In this document: positions 24,606 to 32,882 of the stretch, piece by piece
Layout: every line of letters starts with the position of its first letter
How positions within the stretch are numbered: position 1 is the first letter of the stretch
Assembly: GCA_002347705.1 (NCBI GenBank)
Contig: DDWY01000042.1
Location: 1 to 46,414 of the forward strand
Source: Anaerolineaceae bacterium UBA2274
Lineage (GTDB): Bacteria > Chloroflexota > Anaerolineae > Anaerolineales > Anaerolineaceae
Reading direction: 5' to 3'
Length of the DNA: 46,414 nucleotides
Position numbers and translations under genes: made by a program
Notes under the pieces: model-generated
What the model was told of the DNA's origin: nothing
Seen by the model: the letters and a program-made list of their open reading frames with translations, nothing else
Databases searched by the model: none

Positions 24606-25661
24606 TCATCCCCGACCTTCCTGTTCATAAGCCTTAATGCTTGCCTGGGCTGCTACCTTGCGGGCAACCTCACGCATTGCTTGCGCACTTGGATTGGTTT
24701 CGGAAAGCAGCACAACCGGGCTCCCAATATCTCCGCCTCGTCCAATCTCCGGATCCAGCGGAATGCTGCCCAGGAAGGGCGTACCAGTACGGAAAGCCAG
24801 ATGTTCACCTCCACCAGTGCCAAATACTGCCAGCTTTGAGCCGTCTGGCATGAGAAGATACGACATATTTTCTACGATACCCAAAACTGGGACTTCGAGT
24901 TTCTCAAACATACCCACTGCGCGTGACGCGTCATCAACAGCAACCTGTTGGGGTGTTGTCACAATCACAGCTCCCGTGAGGGGCAAGGTTTGACTCAACG
25001 AAAGCTGCACATCGCCTGTTCCCGGCGGTAAATCCACAATGAAGTAATCGAGATCGCCCCAATCAAAATCCGTGATGAATTGCTGTATGGCAGAGTGAAG
25101 CATCGGTCCTCGCCAGATCAGCGGCTGACCATTCTGCACAAGAAAACCAATGGACATGACTTTCATTCCATGAATTTCAGCTAAGGGAGGTTTCTCGCCG
25201 GCTGCTCCAAACTCAGGTAAATGATCAATACCCAGCATGCGTGGAATGTTTGGGCCGTAAATATCTGCATCGAGCAGACCGACTTTGGCACCATCGCGCG
25301 CTAAAACCAGCGCCAAATTTACAGAAACAGTGCTCTTACCCACACCGCCCTTGCCAGAACCAACCGCAATGACGTGCTTAAATTGATTTTTGTCCATTGT
25401 TACGGGTTTTTCGTTCCGTACGCGTGCCGACATGTTGATTTCCACCTCTTTTGCTTCGGTCATATCCAACACTGCCTGCCGGGCATCATTCTCAATCTTT
25501 GATTTCAGTGGGCAACTGGGAGTTGTCAGTTCGATCGTAAAACTGACCTTATCTCTGTTAACTTTCAGGTCTTTGATCATGCCCAGGCTTACAAGATCCT
25601 GATGTAAATCCGGATCCATTACTTGACTCAATGCATTCAAAACAGCTTCGTTGTTTAGCAT
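24606..25661 (-). CDS. Mrp/ApbC-type P-loop ATPase lacking the C-terminal CxxC
   Basis: This 351-residue iron-sulfur carrier-type ATPase begins with a MIP18-like domain (residues 1-85) bearing the Cys of TTPSCPLK, followed by the deviant Walker A GSGKGGVGKST (101-111). Walker B lies in FIVDLPPGTGD. These proteins are thought to pass Fe-S clusters to target proteins. The usual C-terminal CxxC after ENMSY is missing here: the segment reads SYLLMPDGSKLAVFG. Many Mrp proteins carry this variant, so the protein may use the N-terminal Cys or act differently. It lies 21 bases after glmS and upstream of ricT. Confidence 0.88.
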   Translation of the reverse strand: MLNNEAVLNALSQVMDPDLHQDLVSLGMIKDLKVNRDKVSFTIELTTPSCPLKSKIENDARQAVLDMTEAKEVEINMSARVRNEKPVTMDKNQFKHVIAVGSGKGGVGKSTVSVNLALVLARDGAKVGLLDADIYGPNIPRMLGIDHLPEFGAAGEKPPLAEIHGMKVMSIGFLVQNGQPLIWRGPMLHSAIQQFITDFDWGDLDYFIVDLPPGTGDVQLSLSQTLPLTGAVIVTTPQQVAVDDASRAVGMFEKLEVPVLGIVENMSYLLMPDGSKLAVFGTGGGEHLAFRTGTPFLGSIPLDPEIGRGGDIGSPVVLLSETNPSAQAMREVARKVAAQASIKAYEQEGRG

Positions 25662-25682
25662 AAGGCTTTCCTGTCTTTAGAT

Positions 25683-27524
25683 TTATTCTACTGTGACCGA
25701 CTTCGCAAGGTTCCTGGGCTGATCAACATCGAGTCCCAAATGGGTCGCCACATGATACGCAAAAAGCTGCAGCGGGATGATATTGACAACCGGGCTGACT
25801 AACCATGGCGTTTCCGGCACCCAAAACACCTCATCAGCTATGGATGGGATCAGATTATCTCCCTCCGTAGCCACCGCAAGCACACGTCCATTTCGCGCTT
25901 TTGCTTGTTCGATCTGACTCACCATCTTATCATACCAGTGGTCCTTTGTGGCAATAACAACCACTGGGAGATGTTCATCTACCAAGGCGATTGGACCATG
26001 TTTCATCTCCCCAGCTGGGTAGCCTTCGGCATGAGTATAGGAGATTTCTTTCAATTTCAGTGCGCCTTCAAAAGCTATCGGCATATTTATACCTCTGCCA
26101 ATGTATAAAGCTCCCTTTATATCTTTGTATCTTCTGGCAATTTTTTGGATGTTTTTTTCGTAAGAGAGCGCTTTTCCTACAAGGTCAGGCACCATAAGAA
26201 CATCTTCAATCATTTTTTTTCGACCGTCTACGCTCAATTTGCCGCGCAAATCCGCCAGATAAACAGCTAACAGGTAAAGGTCGATAATTGGAGCTGTAAA
26301 AGCTTTGGTCGATGCCACACCGATCTCAGGTCCAGCTTGCATTGAAATACAAGAATCTGAAAGTCGCATCGCCTGCGATCCGATAGCATTCACTATCGAC
26401 CAGATTCTGGCGCCCTTCGACCTTGCCTCTTCCATAGCAGCAAGTGTATCCGCTGTTTCACCGCTTTGAGAAATTGCTAAAACAATGGTGCCTGGCTCAA
26501 GAATTGGATCACAGTAGCGAAACTCCGAGGCTATCATCACTTCAGTAGGTATACGGGCAATGTGCTCAATTAAGAATTTGCCGACCATACCTGCATATGC
26601 CGCGGTACCGCAGGCTGTAATGAAGATTTTCTTTATCTTTGCTACTTCTTTAGTATTCAGGGCTAAGTCAGGTAAAGTCACACGATAATGGTCAAAGTCA
26701 ATACGACCACTTAGCGTGTCAGAGAGCGCTCTGACCTGTTCATGGATTTCTTTTTGCATAAAGTGCCGGTAATTGCCTTTCACAGCTGTAATTGGATCCC
26801 ATGGAATAGTTTGGATCTCTGCTGTCACAACCTGCCCTTCAAGCGTTTCAACGGAGAGATTTTGCCGTGTGATGTTGGCGATTTGCCCGGATTCCAGAAA
26901 AACCATCTTACGCGTGTATTCAATGATAGCAGGCACATCGCTGGCTATAAACATTTCACCATCGCCAATCCCAATTGCCACTCCGCCAGCATTGCCTAAG
27001 CGGGCAGCAATCAAATGGTTGGGTTCCAAAGAAGACATAACCACCAGGCCGTGTGCTCCTTTTAATCGGCTTATCGTTTGCTTAACAGCCGCGTAAAGAT
27101 TCATATCCAGGTTGTAGTATTTCTCAATTAGGTGAACAATCGTTTCGGTATCCGTATCTGATTTGAATTCCACCCCTTCTGCAATCAATTCTTGCTTTAA
27201 GCTCAGATAGTTTTCGACGATTCCATTATGCACAACCACTATCTTTTCCGATGCACTCAAATGGGGGTGGGCATTTTTCTCAATTGGTGCTCCATGCGTA
27301 GCCCAGCGAGTATGCCCAATGCCAAGCTCCCCTGAAAGAGGTGTTCCATTAACAAGGTTTTCAAGTTGGGTAATCTTCCCAGCTACCCTGCGAAGGGCAA
27401 TTTTTCCCTCCTCCAGAATCGCGATTCCAGCAGAATCATAACCGCGGTATTCGAGTCTTCGTAATCCATTAATCACTATCGGTGTAGCATTCTGCTTACC
27501 GATATACGCCACAATTCCACACAT
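25683..27524 (-). CDS. glmS: Glucosamine-6-phosphate synthase (isomerizing)
   Basis: This 613-residue enzyme makes glucosamine 6-phosphate from fructose 6-phosphate and glutamine, the first step to UDP-GlcNAc and cell-wall precursors. Cys2 of MCGIVAYIG is the glutaminase nucleophile once Met is removed. GHTRWATHG and NGIVENY follow. Two SIS domains (about 290-460 and 460-610) carry ISQSGETADT and the typical end PRNLAKSVTVE. Length is normal. The ribosome site is GAGGAG. A glmS-type ribozyme sits in the leader (27537-27680), so the gene is very probably switched off by its own product. Confidence 0.97.
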   Translation of the reverse strand: MCGIVAYIGKQNATPIVINGLRRLEYRGYDSAGIAILEEGKIALRRVAGKITQLENLVNGTPLSGELGIGHTRWATHGAPIEKNAHPHLSASEKIVVVHNGIVENYLSLKQELIAEGVEFKSDTDTETIVHLIEKYYNLDMNLYAAVKQTISRLKGAHGLVVMSSLEPNHLIAARLGNAGGVAIGIGDGEMFIASDVPAIIEYTRKMVFLESGQIANITRQNLSVETLEGQVVTAEIQTIPWDPITAVKGNYRHFMQKEIHEQVRALSDTLSGRIDFDHYRVTLPDLALNTKEVAKIKKIFITACGTAAYAGMVGKFLIEHIARIPTEVMIASEFRYCDPILEPGTIVLAISQSGETADTLAAMEEARSKGARIWSIVNAIGSQAMRLSDSCISMQAGPEIGVASTKAFTAPIIDLYLLAVYLADLRGKLSVDGRKKMIEDVLMVPDLVGKALSYEKNIQKIARRYKDIKGALYIGRGINMPIAFEGALKLKEISYTHAEGYPAGEMKHGPIALVDEHLPVVVIATKDHWYDKMVSQIEQAKARNGRVLAVATEGDNLIPSIADEVFWVPETPWLVSPVVNIIPLQLFAYHVATHLGLDVDQPRNLAKSVTVE

Positions 27525-27536
27525 AAGTGCTCCTCA

Positions 27537-27680
27537 CTTTTTCAGTATGATTTTCTGGAAAAAGGGGGTAAACCCTGGAGGCATCCGCCGAACTTTCGAT
27601 TTTCCCATGGCAGCATGGTTAGTCTCCCCTTGCGGGGAGAAACCTCCCACCTCGTCACCTGCAAAAGCAGGTCAGGCGCT
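27537..27680 (-). ncRNA. glmS self-cleaving ribozyme (glucosamine-6-phosphate sensor)
   Basis: The minus-strand leader of glmS matches the known ribozyme core in order. The cleavage-site motif A|GCGCC is at 27680-27675. P1 is ACCTGC-TTTT-GCAGGT (27672-27657), followed by the invariant TGACGAGG (27657-27650). P2 is GGAGG (27647-27643) with CCTCC (27581-27577), enclosing ATCGAAAG and CGGCGGATG (27590-27582). P4 is likely CTTTTT-C-CAG with CTG-AAAAAG (27564-27555 with 27545-27537), right before the ribosome site. The class self-cleaves with glucosamine 6-phosphate as cofactor, which destabilises the mRNA. Between P2 and ATCGA lies an extra about 40-base insertion holding two hairpins, one with a GCAA loop (27639-27624) and one CCATG/CATGG (27618-27605). 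Confidence 0.94.
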
Positions 27681-27700
27681 TAGTTTTCCAATTTGGAATT

Positions 27701-27706
27701 ATTATA
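27701..27706 (-). promoter_or_regulatory. -10 box of glmS transcript
   Basis: TATAAT on the minus strand lies about 21 bases before the ribozyme cleavage site. The expected start near 27693 would leave a short 5' fragment before the cleavage point. The best -35 match is TGGACA at 19 bases, which is off by spacing. Confidence 0.5.
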
Positions 27707-27750
27707 CAACGATGATAAATTCTTGTGTCCACCACCAGATAAGACAGCTC

Positions 27751-27811
27751 ACCTCTTATGAGATTGATGTTAACAGACGGTTCACAGATCAAATTTAAGT
27801 GAATAAGAGGT
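27751..27811. repeat. 9-bp inverted repeat between mocA-like gene and glmS
   Basis: ACCTCTTAT (27751-27759) pairs with ATAAGAGGT (27803-27811) across a 43-base loop. It lies just downstream of the mocA-like stop and upstream of the glmS promoter. It could help end the long upstream transcript, but it has no T-run. Confidence 0.4.
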
Positions 27812-27830
27812 TCTGAATTCCTGTTCCATC

Positions 27831-28454
27831 TCACTCGCTTCTGAATGAAAGCGGGAAATCCCTTTCCTTCCAAAAATGTTCAGATAACTCCTCATAATTT
27901 TCCGGTGTGTCAACATCCTTGGCCATCCATTCATCCAGCCATGAAATGGTGGTATGGGGACATTCTGAGACAATCTGACGTCCACCGACATCTCCATCAA
28001 GTCCCATAAATAGGTAAAAACAAGACGCTGGAAAAAAGACAGGATTGGCACGGCGGTCATTAATGATAGGAGTAACCACTTTTTCTGTACAGATGCCTTC
28101 TTCGGCCACGGCTGCCACCAGATTGACCGATAAGTGCGGTTGGTCTGCCAGGAGAAAAACCGCCCCACATACCTCTGTCTTAATTGCCTTTAACCCTGCC
28201 TTGAGCGATGAACTCTGCCCGGTTTCCCAGTCTGGATTGATCACAATTTGCGCCTGGCTTTTATTCATTGATGCCCGTATTTCATCAGCATTCGATCCTA
28301 ACACAACGATTATGGGATCAAGACTAGCTAACGTGGCCGTTTCGATGACAGTATTTACTAAATTCGACCTTTTCCAAGGCAATAATTGTTTGATAGCACC
28401 AAACCGGCTCGAACTGCCGGCTGCCAGGATTATTCCAGCGACCTTCTTACTCAT
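27831..28454 (-). CDS. MocA/MobA-like molybdenum cofactor nucleotidyltransferase
   Basis: This 207-residue NTP-transferase has LAAGSSSRFGAIKQLLPW (nucleotide-binding loop) at the start, LADQPHLS in the middle and NDRRANPVFF near the end, the pattern of enzymes that attach CMP or GMP to molybdopterin. The start at 28454 overlaps the stop of the Mo-subunit gene. As last gene of the long hydroxylase operon it probably makes the cytidine form of the cofactor that these hydroxylases use. Exact choice of CTP or GTP cannot be read here. Confidence 0.84.
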   Translation of the reverse strand: MSKKVAGIILAAGSSSRFGAIKQLLPWKRSNLVNTVIETATLASLDPIIVVLGSNADEIRASMNKSQAQIVINPDWETGQSSSLKAGLKAIKTEVCGAVFLLADQPHLSVNLVAAVAEEGICTEKVVTPIINDRRANPVFFPASCFYLFMGLDGDVGGRQIVSECPHTTISWLDEWMAKDVDTPENYEELSEHFWKERDFPLSFRSE

Positions 28455-30690
28455 AATCCCAAAAACCAACCACCTCTGGCTTGAGCTTACCCAGTCCGCG
28501 TAAGACTCTTTCGGCAGTCAAAGGAAAACTATGGAACCGGATTCCTGTGGCATGGTGAACCGCGTCTATCACCGCTGGCGCGAAAGGTAAATAGGGCATC
28601 TCGCCCATTCCCCGGGCTCCATAAGGACCGATCGGATCGGGATATTCCAGGATAACCGAGCGAGTTCGATCAGGAATGTCAAGAACGGTTGGAATCAGGT
28701 AGGTCGAAAGTTCTTTTGTCAGCGCCTTGGTATTCCTTTTTTTCCAGTTCTCAAGGATAACGTAACCAGCTGCCTGAACCACACAACCCTCTATCTGCCC
28801 TTCAACCTGCATCGGGTTGATCGCTTTACCGACATCATCCACACTGATCACATCTCGCAAACGAACTTCACCTGTCTGGATGTTGACATCAACAAAAACC
28901 GCCTGCGCAACGTAGCCATAAGTAAAGTTGGGATTGCAGTGACCGTCGGTTTTATCCATCGGGCTGGTAGCTGGGGGACGATAGACATAAGAACCGATAG
29001 CAGGTCGCTCGCCTGCCTGCCAATTTTCCAAAGCCAATTTTGCCGCGCCAATGATGGAATTACCTGCCATGTGTGTCATGCGCGAAGCTGAAACACTGCC
29101 TGAGTTAAGCGTATTTGAGGTATCCGAGTAATGGCATTCAAGTTTCTCCAATGGCAGTTCCAGAGCTTCAGCAGCAAACTGGGCAAAGGCGCTGTGCGAT
29201 CCCTGGCCAACTTCCGCTCCTGCATGGAACAACTTCGCTTTTTCGATTTCCTCGTCTCCCTCAAGGATAATTGTAGCGCCGCAATTTTCAGGCGCACCGT
29301 AAGAGAAACCAATGTTTTTGTAACCGCACGCTATGCCAAGCCCCCGTCTGATGTTTGGATCTTCTGATGGGGCGATCTCAGGTTTTTTCCAGCCATCCGG
29401 ACCTTGCGTCCAACCTGCCTCTTCGGCGCATTTTTGAACAACCTCCCGGATTGTAACTCCCGCGGGAAGTTGCGAACCCATGGATATCCTGGATCCTTCC
29501 TTGAAGAGATTGCGCATGCGAAATTCAACCGGATCCATACCCAGTGCTTCTGCCAGTTTATCCACTTGCATCTCTGCCATGAAGGCTGCTTGCGGTCCGC
29601 CAAAACCACGGAAAGCCCCGCCAGGTATGTCATTCGTGTAAACGGCATATGCATCTGTGCTGACATTGGGCACCTCATAAGGTCCGGTGGCAAGCAAAGT
29701 CGCGTTGCCGAGCACCTTTGGCGAAGTGTAAACGTAAGCACCGCCATTAGCCCAGATCTCGCATTCAGCAGCCAGGATTTTTCCTTCCGCGTCTGCTCCC
29801 CACTTTGCCTTCATCGTATAGGCATGCCGCTTACAATGCCCAATGATCGACTCTTCGCGCGACCAGACAATCCTCACAGGTCGGTCAATCCCGCGTTCGC
29901 TTAGTTTCAGTGCCGCCAGTCCAAGAATGATCTGAACTGACATGTCTTCTCTGCCGCCAAACGCCCCACCAATGGCAGGATAAATAATGCGGATTGCGTC
30001 AAGAGGCAATCCAAGCGCATGCGCAACTTGTTCCTGATCTTCGTGAGCCCACTGACCAGCAGTGATAATCGTAACTCTGCCTTTTTCGTCCATGAAACCG
30101 ACGCCTGACTCCGGTTGCAAGTAGGCATGTTCCTGAACTGGAGTCTGATACTCCCCCTCCACAATGACCGTACATTCTTTGAAAGCTTCATCCGTCGACC
30201 CACTGCGAACCACATTGTGATGAAAAATGTTGCTGTCTAAACGAGAGTGGAGGATTGGCGCGTCATTTTTTAAGGCCTCACCGATGGTTTTCACAACCGG
30301 CAAGTCTTCGTAGCTTACGACTATCCGCTTGAGCGCCTCCGCTGCAATTTCTTCACTTTCCGCAATCACCAGAGCAACCTGGTCCCCTTCAAAGCGCACG
30401 ACATCAGCGCCCTCGATGCCGGATCCGGGTCCACACAAGACGGGTTGGTCATTCACGCCGAGCCCATACTCATTGACAGGCACATCTTTTGCTGTCAGCA
30501 CCATCACAACACCATCAAGTGCTTCTGCCTGCGTCGTATCGACTTCAAGTACCCGGGCATGCGCCCGATGGGCAAACAGCACTTTCATCACAAGCTGGTC
30601 AGAGAACTGAAAATCACCCGGGTACTTAGCCTTACCGGTCACTTTCGCGACAACATCAAGACGAGTAATAGAATTTCCGACTGTGTTCAT
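28447..30690 (-). CDS. Molybdenum hydroxylase, molybdopterin-binding subunit (set 2)
   Basis: This 747-residue large subunit belongs to the xanthine dehydrogenase family. The cofactor motifs are IGGAFGGRED and FRGFGGPQA, and the catalytic Glu is E697 in GARGMGEMPY. Such subunits hydroxylate N-heterocycles, aldehydes or purines with water as the oxygen source. The FRGFGGPQ form is like that of purine-type enzymes, but the substrate is not proven. The FAD-FeS partner is encoded 1 base away upstream. Together with xdhC and the mocA-like gene it forms a complete enzyme-plus-maturation set. Confidence 0.9.
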   Translation of the reverse strand: MNTVGNSITRLDVVAKVTGKAKYPGDFQFSDQLVMKVLFAHRAHARVLEVDTTQAEALDGVVMVLTAKDVPVNEYGLGVNDQPVLCGPGSGIEGADVVRFEGDQVALVIAESEEIAAEALKRIVVSYEDLPVVKTIGEALKNDAPILHSRLDSNIFHHNVVRSGSTDEAFKECTVIVEGEYQTPVQEHAYLQPESGVGFMDEKGRVTIITAGQWAHEDQEQVAHALGLPLDAIRIIYPAIGGAFGGREDMSVQIILGLAALKLSERGIDRPVRIVWSREESIIGHCKRHAYTMKAKWGADAEGKILAAECEIWANGGAYVYTSPKVLGNATLLATGPYEVPNVSTDAYAVYTNDIPGGAFRGFGGPQAAFMAEMQVDKLAEALGMDPVEFRMRNLFKEGSRISMGSQLPAGVTIREVVQKCAEEAGWTQGPDGWKKPEIAPSEDPNIRRGLGIACGYKNIGFSYGAPENCGATIILEGDEEIEKAKLFHAGAEVGQGSHSAFAQFAAEALELPLEKLECHYSDTSNTLNSGSVSASRMTHMAGNSIIGAAKLALENWQAGERPAIGSYVYRPPATSPMDKTDGHCNPNFTYGYVAQAVFVDVNIQTGEVRLRDVISVDDVGKAINPMQVEGQIEGCVVQAAGYVILENWKKRNTKALTKELSTYLIPTVLDIPDRTRSVILEYPDPIGPYGARGMGEMPYLPFAPAVIDAVHHATGIRFHSFPLTAERVLRGLGKLKPEVVGFWDYE

Positions 30691-30691
30691 C

Positions 30692-32098
30692 TTAGCTCCT
30701 CATCTTGTCCTTGGCTGAATCAATTGCCTCAACAATCTTATAATAGCCCGTACAACGGCATAAATTACCCGAAATACCATCTTTGATCGTCTCTTGGTTT
30801 GGATTTGGGTTTTCCTGGAGCAATTTCACTGCAGCCATCACAAATCCTGGCGTGCAGTAGCCACACTGTACGGCTCCATGATCCACAAAGGCTTGCTGAA
30901 TTGGATGAAGCGTTTCACCTTCAGCTATCCCTTCGATGGTGGTAATTTTTGCCAGGTGAGCTCTTGGAGCAGGGATCAGACAGCTTACTGCGGCTTTGCC
31001 ATCCAGGAATAAAGTACACGCGCCGCACTCCCCTTCTTCACATCCCACCTTTGTTCCCGTAAAACCTACGCGCTCTCGCACCATATTTAGCAAGGTCATA
31101 TCTTTCGCGCCGTCAATTATGTAGGATTGCCCATTGATGGTTGTTTCAATTGTTTCTCCATCCCACTCACCTGCTACAATATGGCGGTATCCTTCTTTTG
31201 TATCCAGAGCAATTGGCTTTGCGGGCACCTTTGCTAACTCAGCACCGCTTCGAAGTTCCTTCAATCCGCCTTCTACCAGGACCTGCATCATGTATAGCCG
31301 ATATTCGTCCGATGCCCTGACGTCGCTGATCGGTCTCGTCGCTTCTGCTGCCAGCCGACCCGCCTCTTGTACGATGAAGTCTTCAAGCTTCTTTCCTTGC
31401 AGAAAAGCTTCCGCTTCTGCTGCATGAATGATAGTTGGAGCTACCGATCCCATAGTAATCACGGCTTTTTGGATAGTCTCATCTTGCATATCCAGCAAAA
31501 CACAACAGTTCAAGACTGCAATCGCCTGTGTGCGGCGAAGCGCCTGCTTCATAAAACTGCCCTTCTGATTGGGTTTCAATGCAGGGAAATTGACTTCTTT
31601 AACAAATTCATCGGAAGCCAACACCGTTTTCCGCACTCCAAGATAGAAATCCTTCAGTGCAACCGTACGTTCCCCGCGGCTCGAAACCAACACAAGCGCA
31701 GCACCCATCGCCATCAGGGGGGTAATCGTATCATTTGCCGGTGAGGCGGTCACAAGATTGCCAACCACGGTTGCGCGATTGCGCAACTGCGGAGATGCCA
31801 CCCGATAACAAGCCTGAACCAGGGGATTTGCAAATTCTCTTAGCATTGGAGACTGCAGCACATCATTGTGAGTCACCATTGCTTCAATATGGATCACAGC
31901 TTGTTCATCTTTCCATATCTTGTCCAAACCAGGCAAGCGCGAGATATCGATGACGGTATCCAATTGAGGCCATTTGCCATTCTTGATCTCAACCATCAGG
32001 TCGGTACCGCCGGCAATAATCTTGGTCTGTTCAGCCGCCCCTTCCAAGGCTTGTTTCAGGGCTTCGATGCTTTCAGGTATTAGGTAGTGTTTCCACAT
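30692..32098 (-). CDS. Molybdenum hydroxylase, FAD and 2Fe-2S fused subunit (set 2)
   Basis: This 468-residue fusion has an N-terminal FAD domain with intact motifs AGGTDL (29-34) and RNRATVVGN (106-114). From about residue 310 it continues as a two-cluster [2Fe-2S] domain: CEEGECGACTLFLDG, CGYCTPGF and LCRCTGYY. It passes electrons from the Mo site to FAD and then to the acceptor. Usually these two parts are separate small proteins or, in eukaryotic enzymes, come in the opposite order (FeS first), so this order is worth noting. It lies between xdhC and the Mo subunit of the same set. Confidence 0.91.
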   Translation of the reverse strand: MWKHYLIPESIEALKQALEGAAEQTKIIAGGTDLMVEIKNGKWPQLDTVIDISRLPGLDKIWKDEQAVIHIEAMVTHNDVLQSPMLREFANPLVQACYRVASPQLRNRATVVGNLVTASPANDTITPLMAMGAALVLVSSRGERTVALKDFYLGVRKTVLASDEFVKEVNFPALKPNQKGSFMKQALRRTQAIAVLNCCVLLDMQDETIQKAVITMGSVAPTIIHAAEAEAFLQGKKLEDFIVQEAGRLAAEATRPISDVRASDEYRLYMMQVLVEGGLKELRSGAELAKVPAKPIALDTKEGYRHIVAGEWDGETIETTINGQSYIIDGAKDMTLLNMVRERVGFTGTKVGCEEGECGACTLFLDGKAAVSCLIPAPRAHLAKITTIEGIAEGETLHPIQQAFVDHGAVQCGYCTPGFVMAAVKLLQENPNPNQETIKDGISGNLCRCTGYYKIVEAIDSAKDKMRS

Positions 32099-32115
32099 AT
32101 TTGCTCCAAATGGTT

Positions 32116-32880
32116 TTAACTTTTCAATCTCTCAATAATCTCAGCCAGGATGCTGATGGCGATCTCGTTTGGGGTCTCTGCTTTGATACTCAATCCAATC
32201 GGTGACTTGACCTGTGCAATTTTTTCGGGGCTGACACCGCGCTCGATCAAACCCTGCCTTGTGGCAGCCCAACGATTTTTTGAGCCAATTAATCCGATAT
32301 AAGCAGGTGAGCCCTGGAGAATAACTTCCAGACCGTCAACATCCTCTTCACTTCCGCGCGTCACTCCAACAACATAAACCCGCTCATCAATAGTCAGATG
32401 ATCTGGTATCTCAGTAATTGGTAATGGCAATAACTCAACCTTGCCCGGGAACAATTCGGTGTTGCAAAGTTCTTTGCGATCGTCGGAAACGATCACACGA
32501 AAATCGAGCATCTGTCCGAACCGTGCGACGGCCTGCCCCACGTGACCTGCACCGAGAATTAGTAAAACCGGCTTGGTAACCTGCGGTTCAATATAAACTT
32601 TTACCTCTCCACCACACACACCTGCCGATTCCGGGTTTTCAGCTGAGAGTGAATATTCCAAAAGCTTTGATCTCCCATTTTTTAACGATTTAATAGCCGC
32701 GTCTACGGTCCTTGATTCCAACTCTCCCCCGCCCACAGTACCTTCTGTTTGTCCATCTGCGTAGACCAGCATCTTACTGCCGGCATGGCGCGGCACTGCC
32801 CCTTTTGTCTCTATCACTATGCACAATGCTACAGCTTTGCCGTCACTTTTTGCTGCATGCAATCTATCGAGAAAATCCAA
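32116..32880 (-). CDS. xdhC: XdhC/CoxI-family cofactor maturation protein
   Basis: This 254-residue protein has an N-terminal XdhC domain (VIETKGAVPRHAGSKMLV) and a C-terminal Rossmann domain (LILGAGHVGQAVARFGQ, GLIGSKNRWAATRQGL). XdhC proteins bind and sulfurate molybdopterin and insert it into xanthine-dehydrogenase-type enzymes. A Cys of AGVCGGEV is near residue 90. The gene is 2 bases after the pyrophosphatase stop and 17 bases before the FAD-FeS fusion, so it is in the same unit. Confidence 0.9.
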   Translation of the reverse strand: MDFLDRLHAAKSDGKAVALCIVIETKGAVPRHAGSKMLVYADGQTEGTVGGGELESRTVDAAIKSLKNGRSKLLEYSLSAENPESAGVCGGEVKVYIEPQVTKPVLLILGAGHVGQAVARFGQMLDFRVIVSDDRKELCNTELFPGKVELLPLPITEIPDHLTIDERVYVVGVTRGSEEDVDGLEVILQGSPAYIGLIGSKNRWAATRQGLIERGVSPEKIAQVKSPIGLSIKAETPNEIAISILAEIIERLKS

Positions 32881-32882
32881 TT

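Noticed and set aside
30692..32098. Sequencing error joining two genes in the FAD-FeS fusion
   Set aside because: The frame is open throughout, both halves are complete and the linker reads as normal protein.
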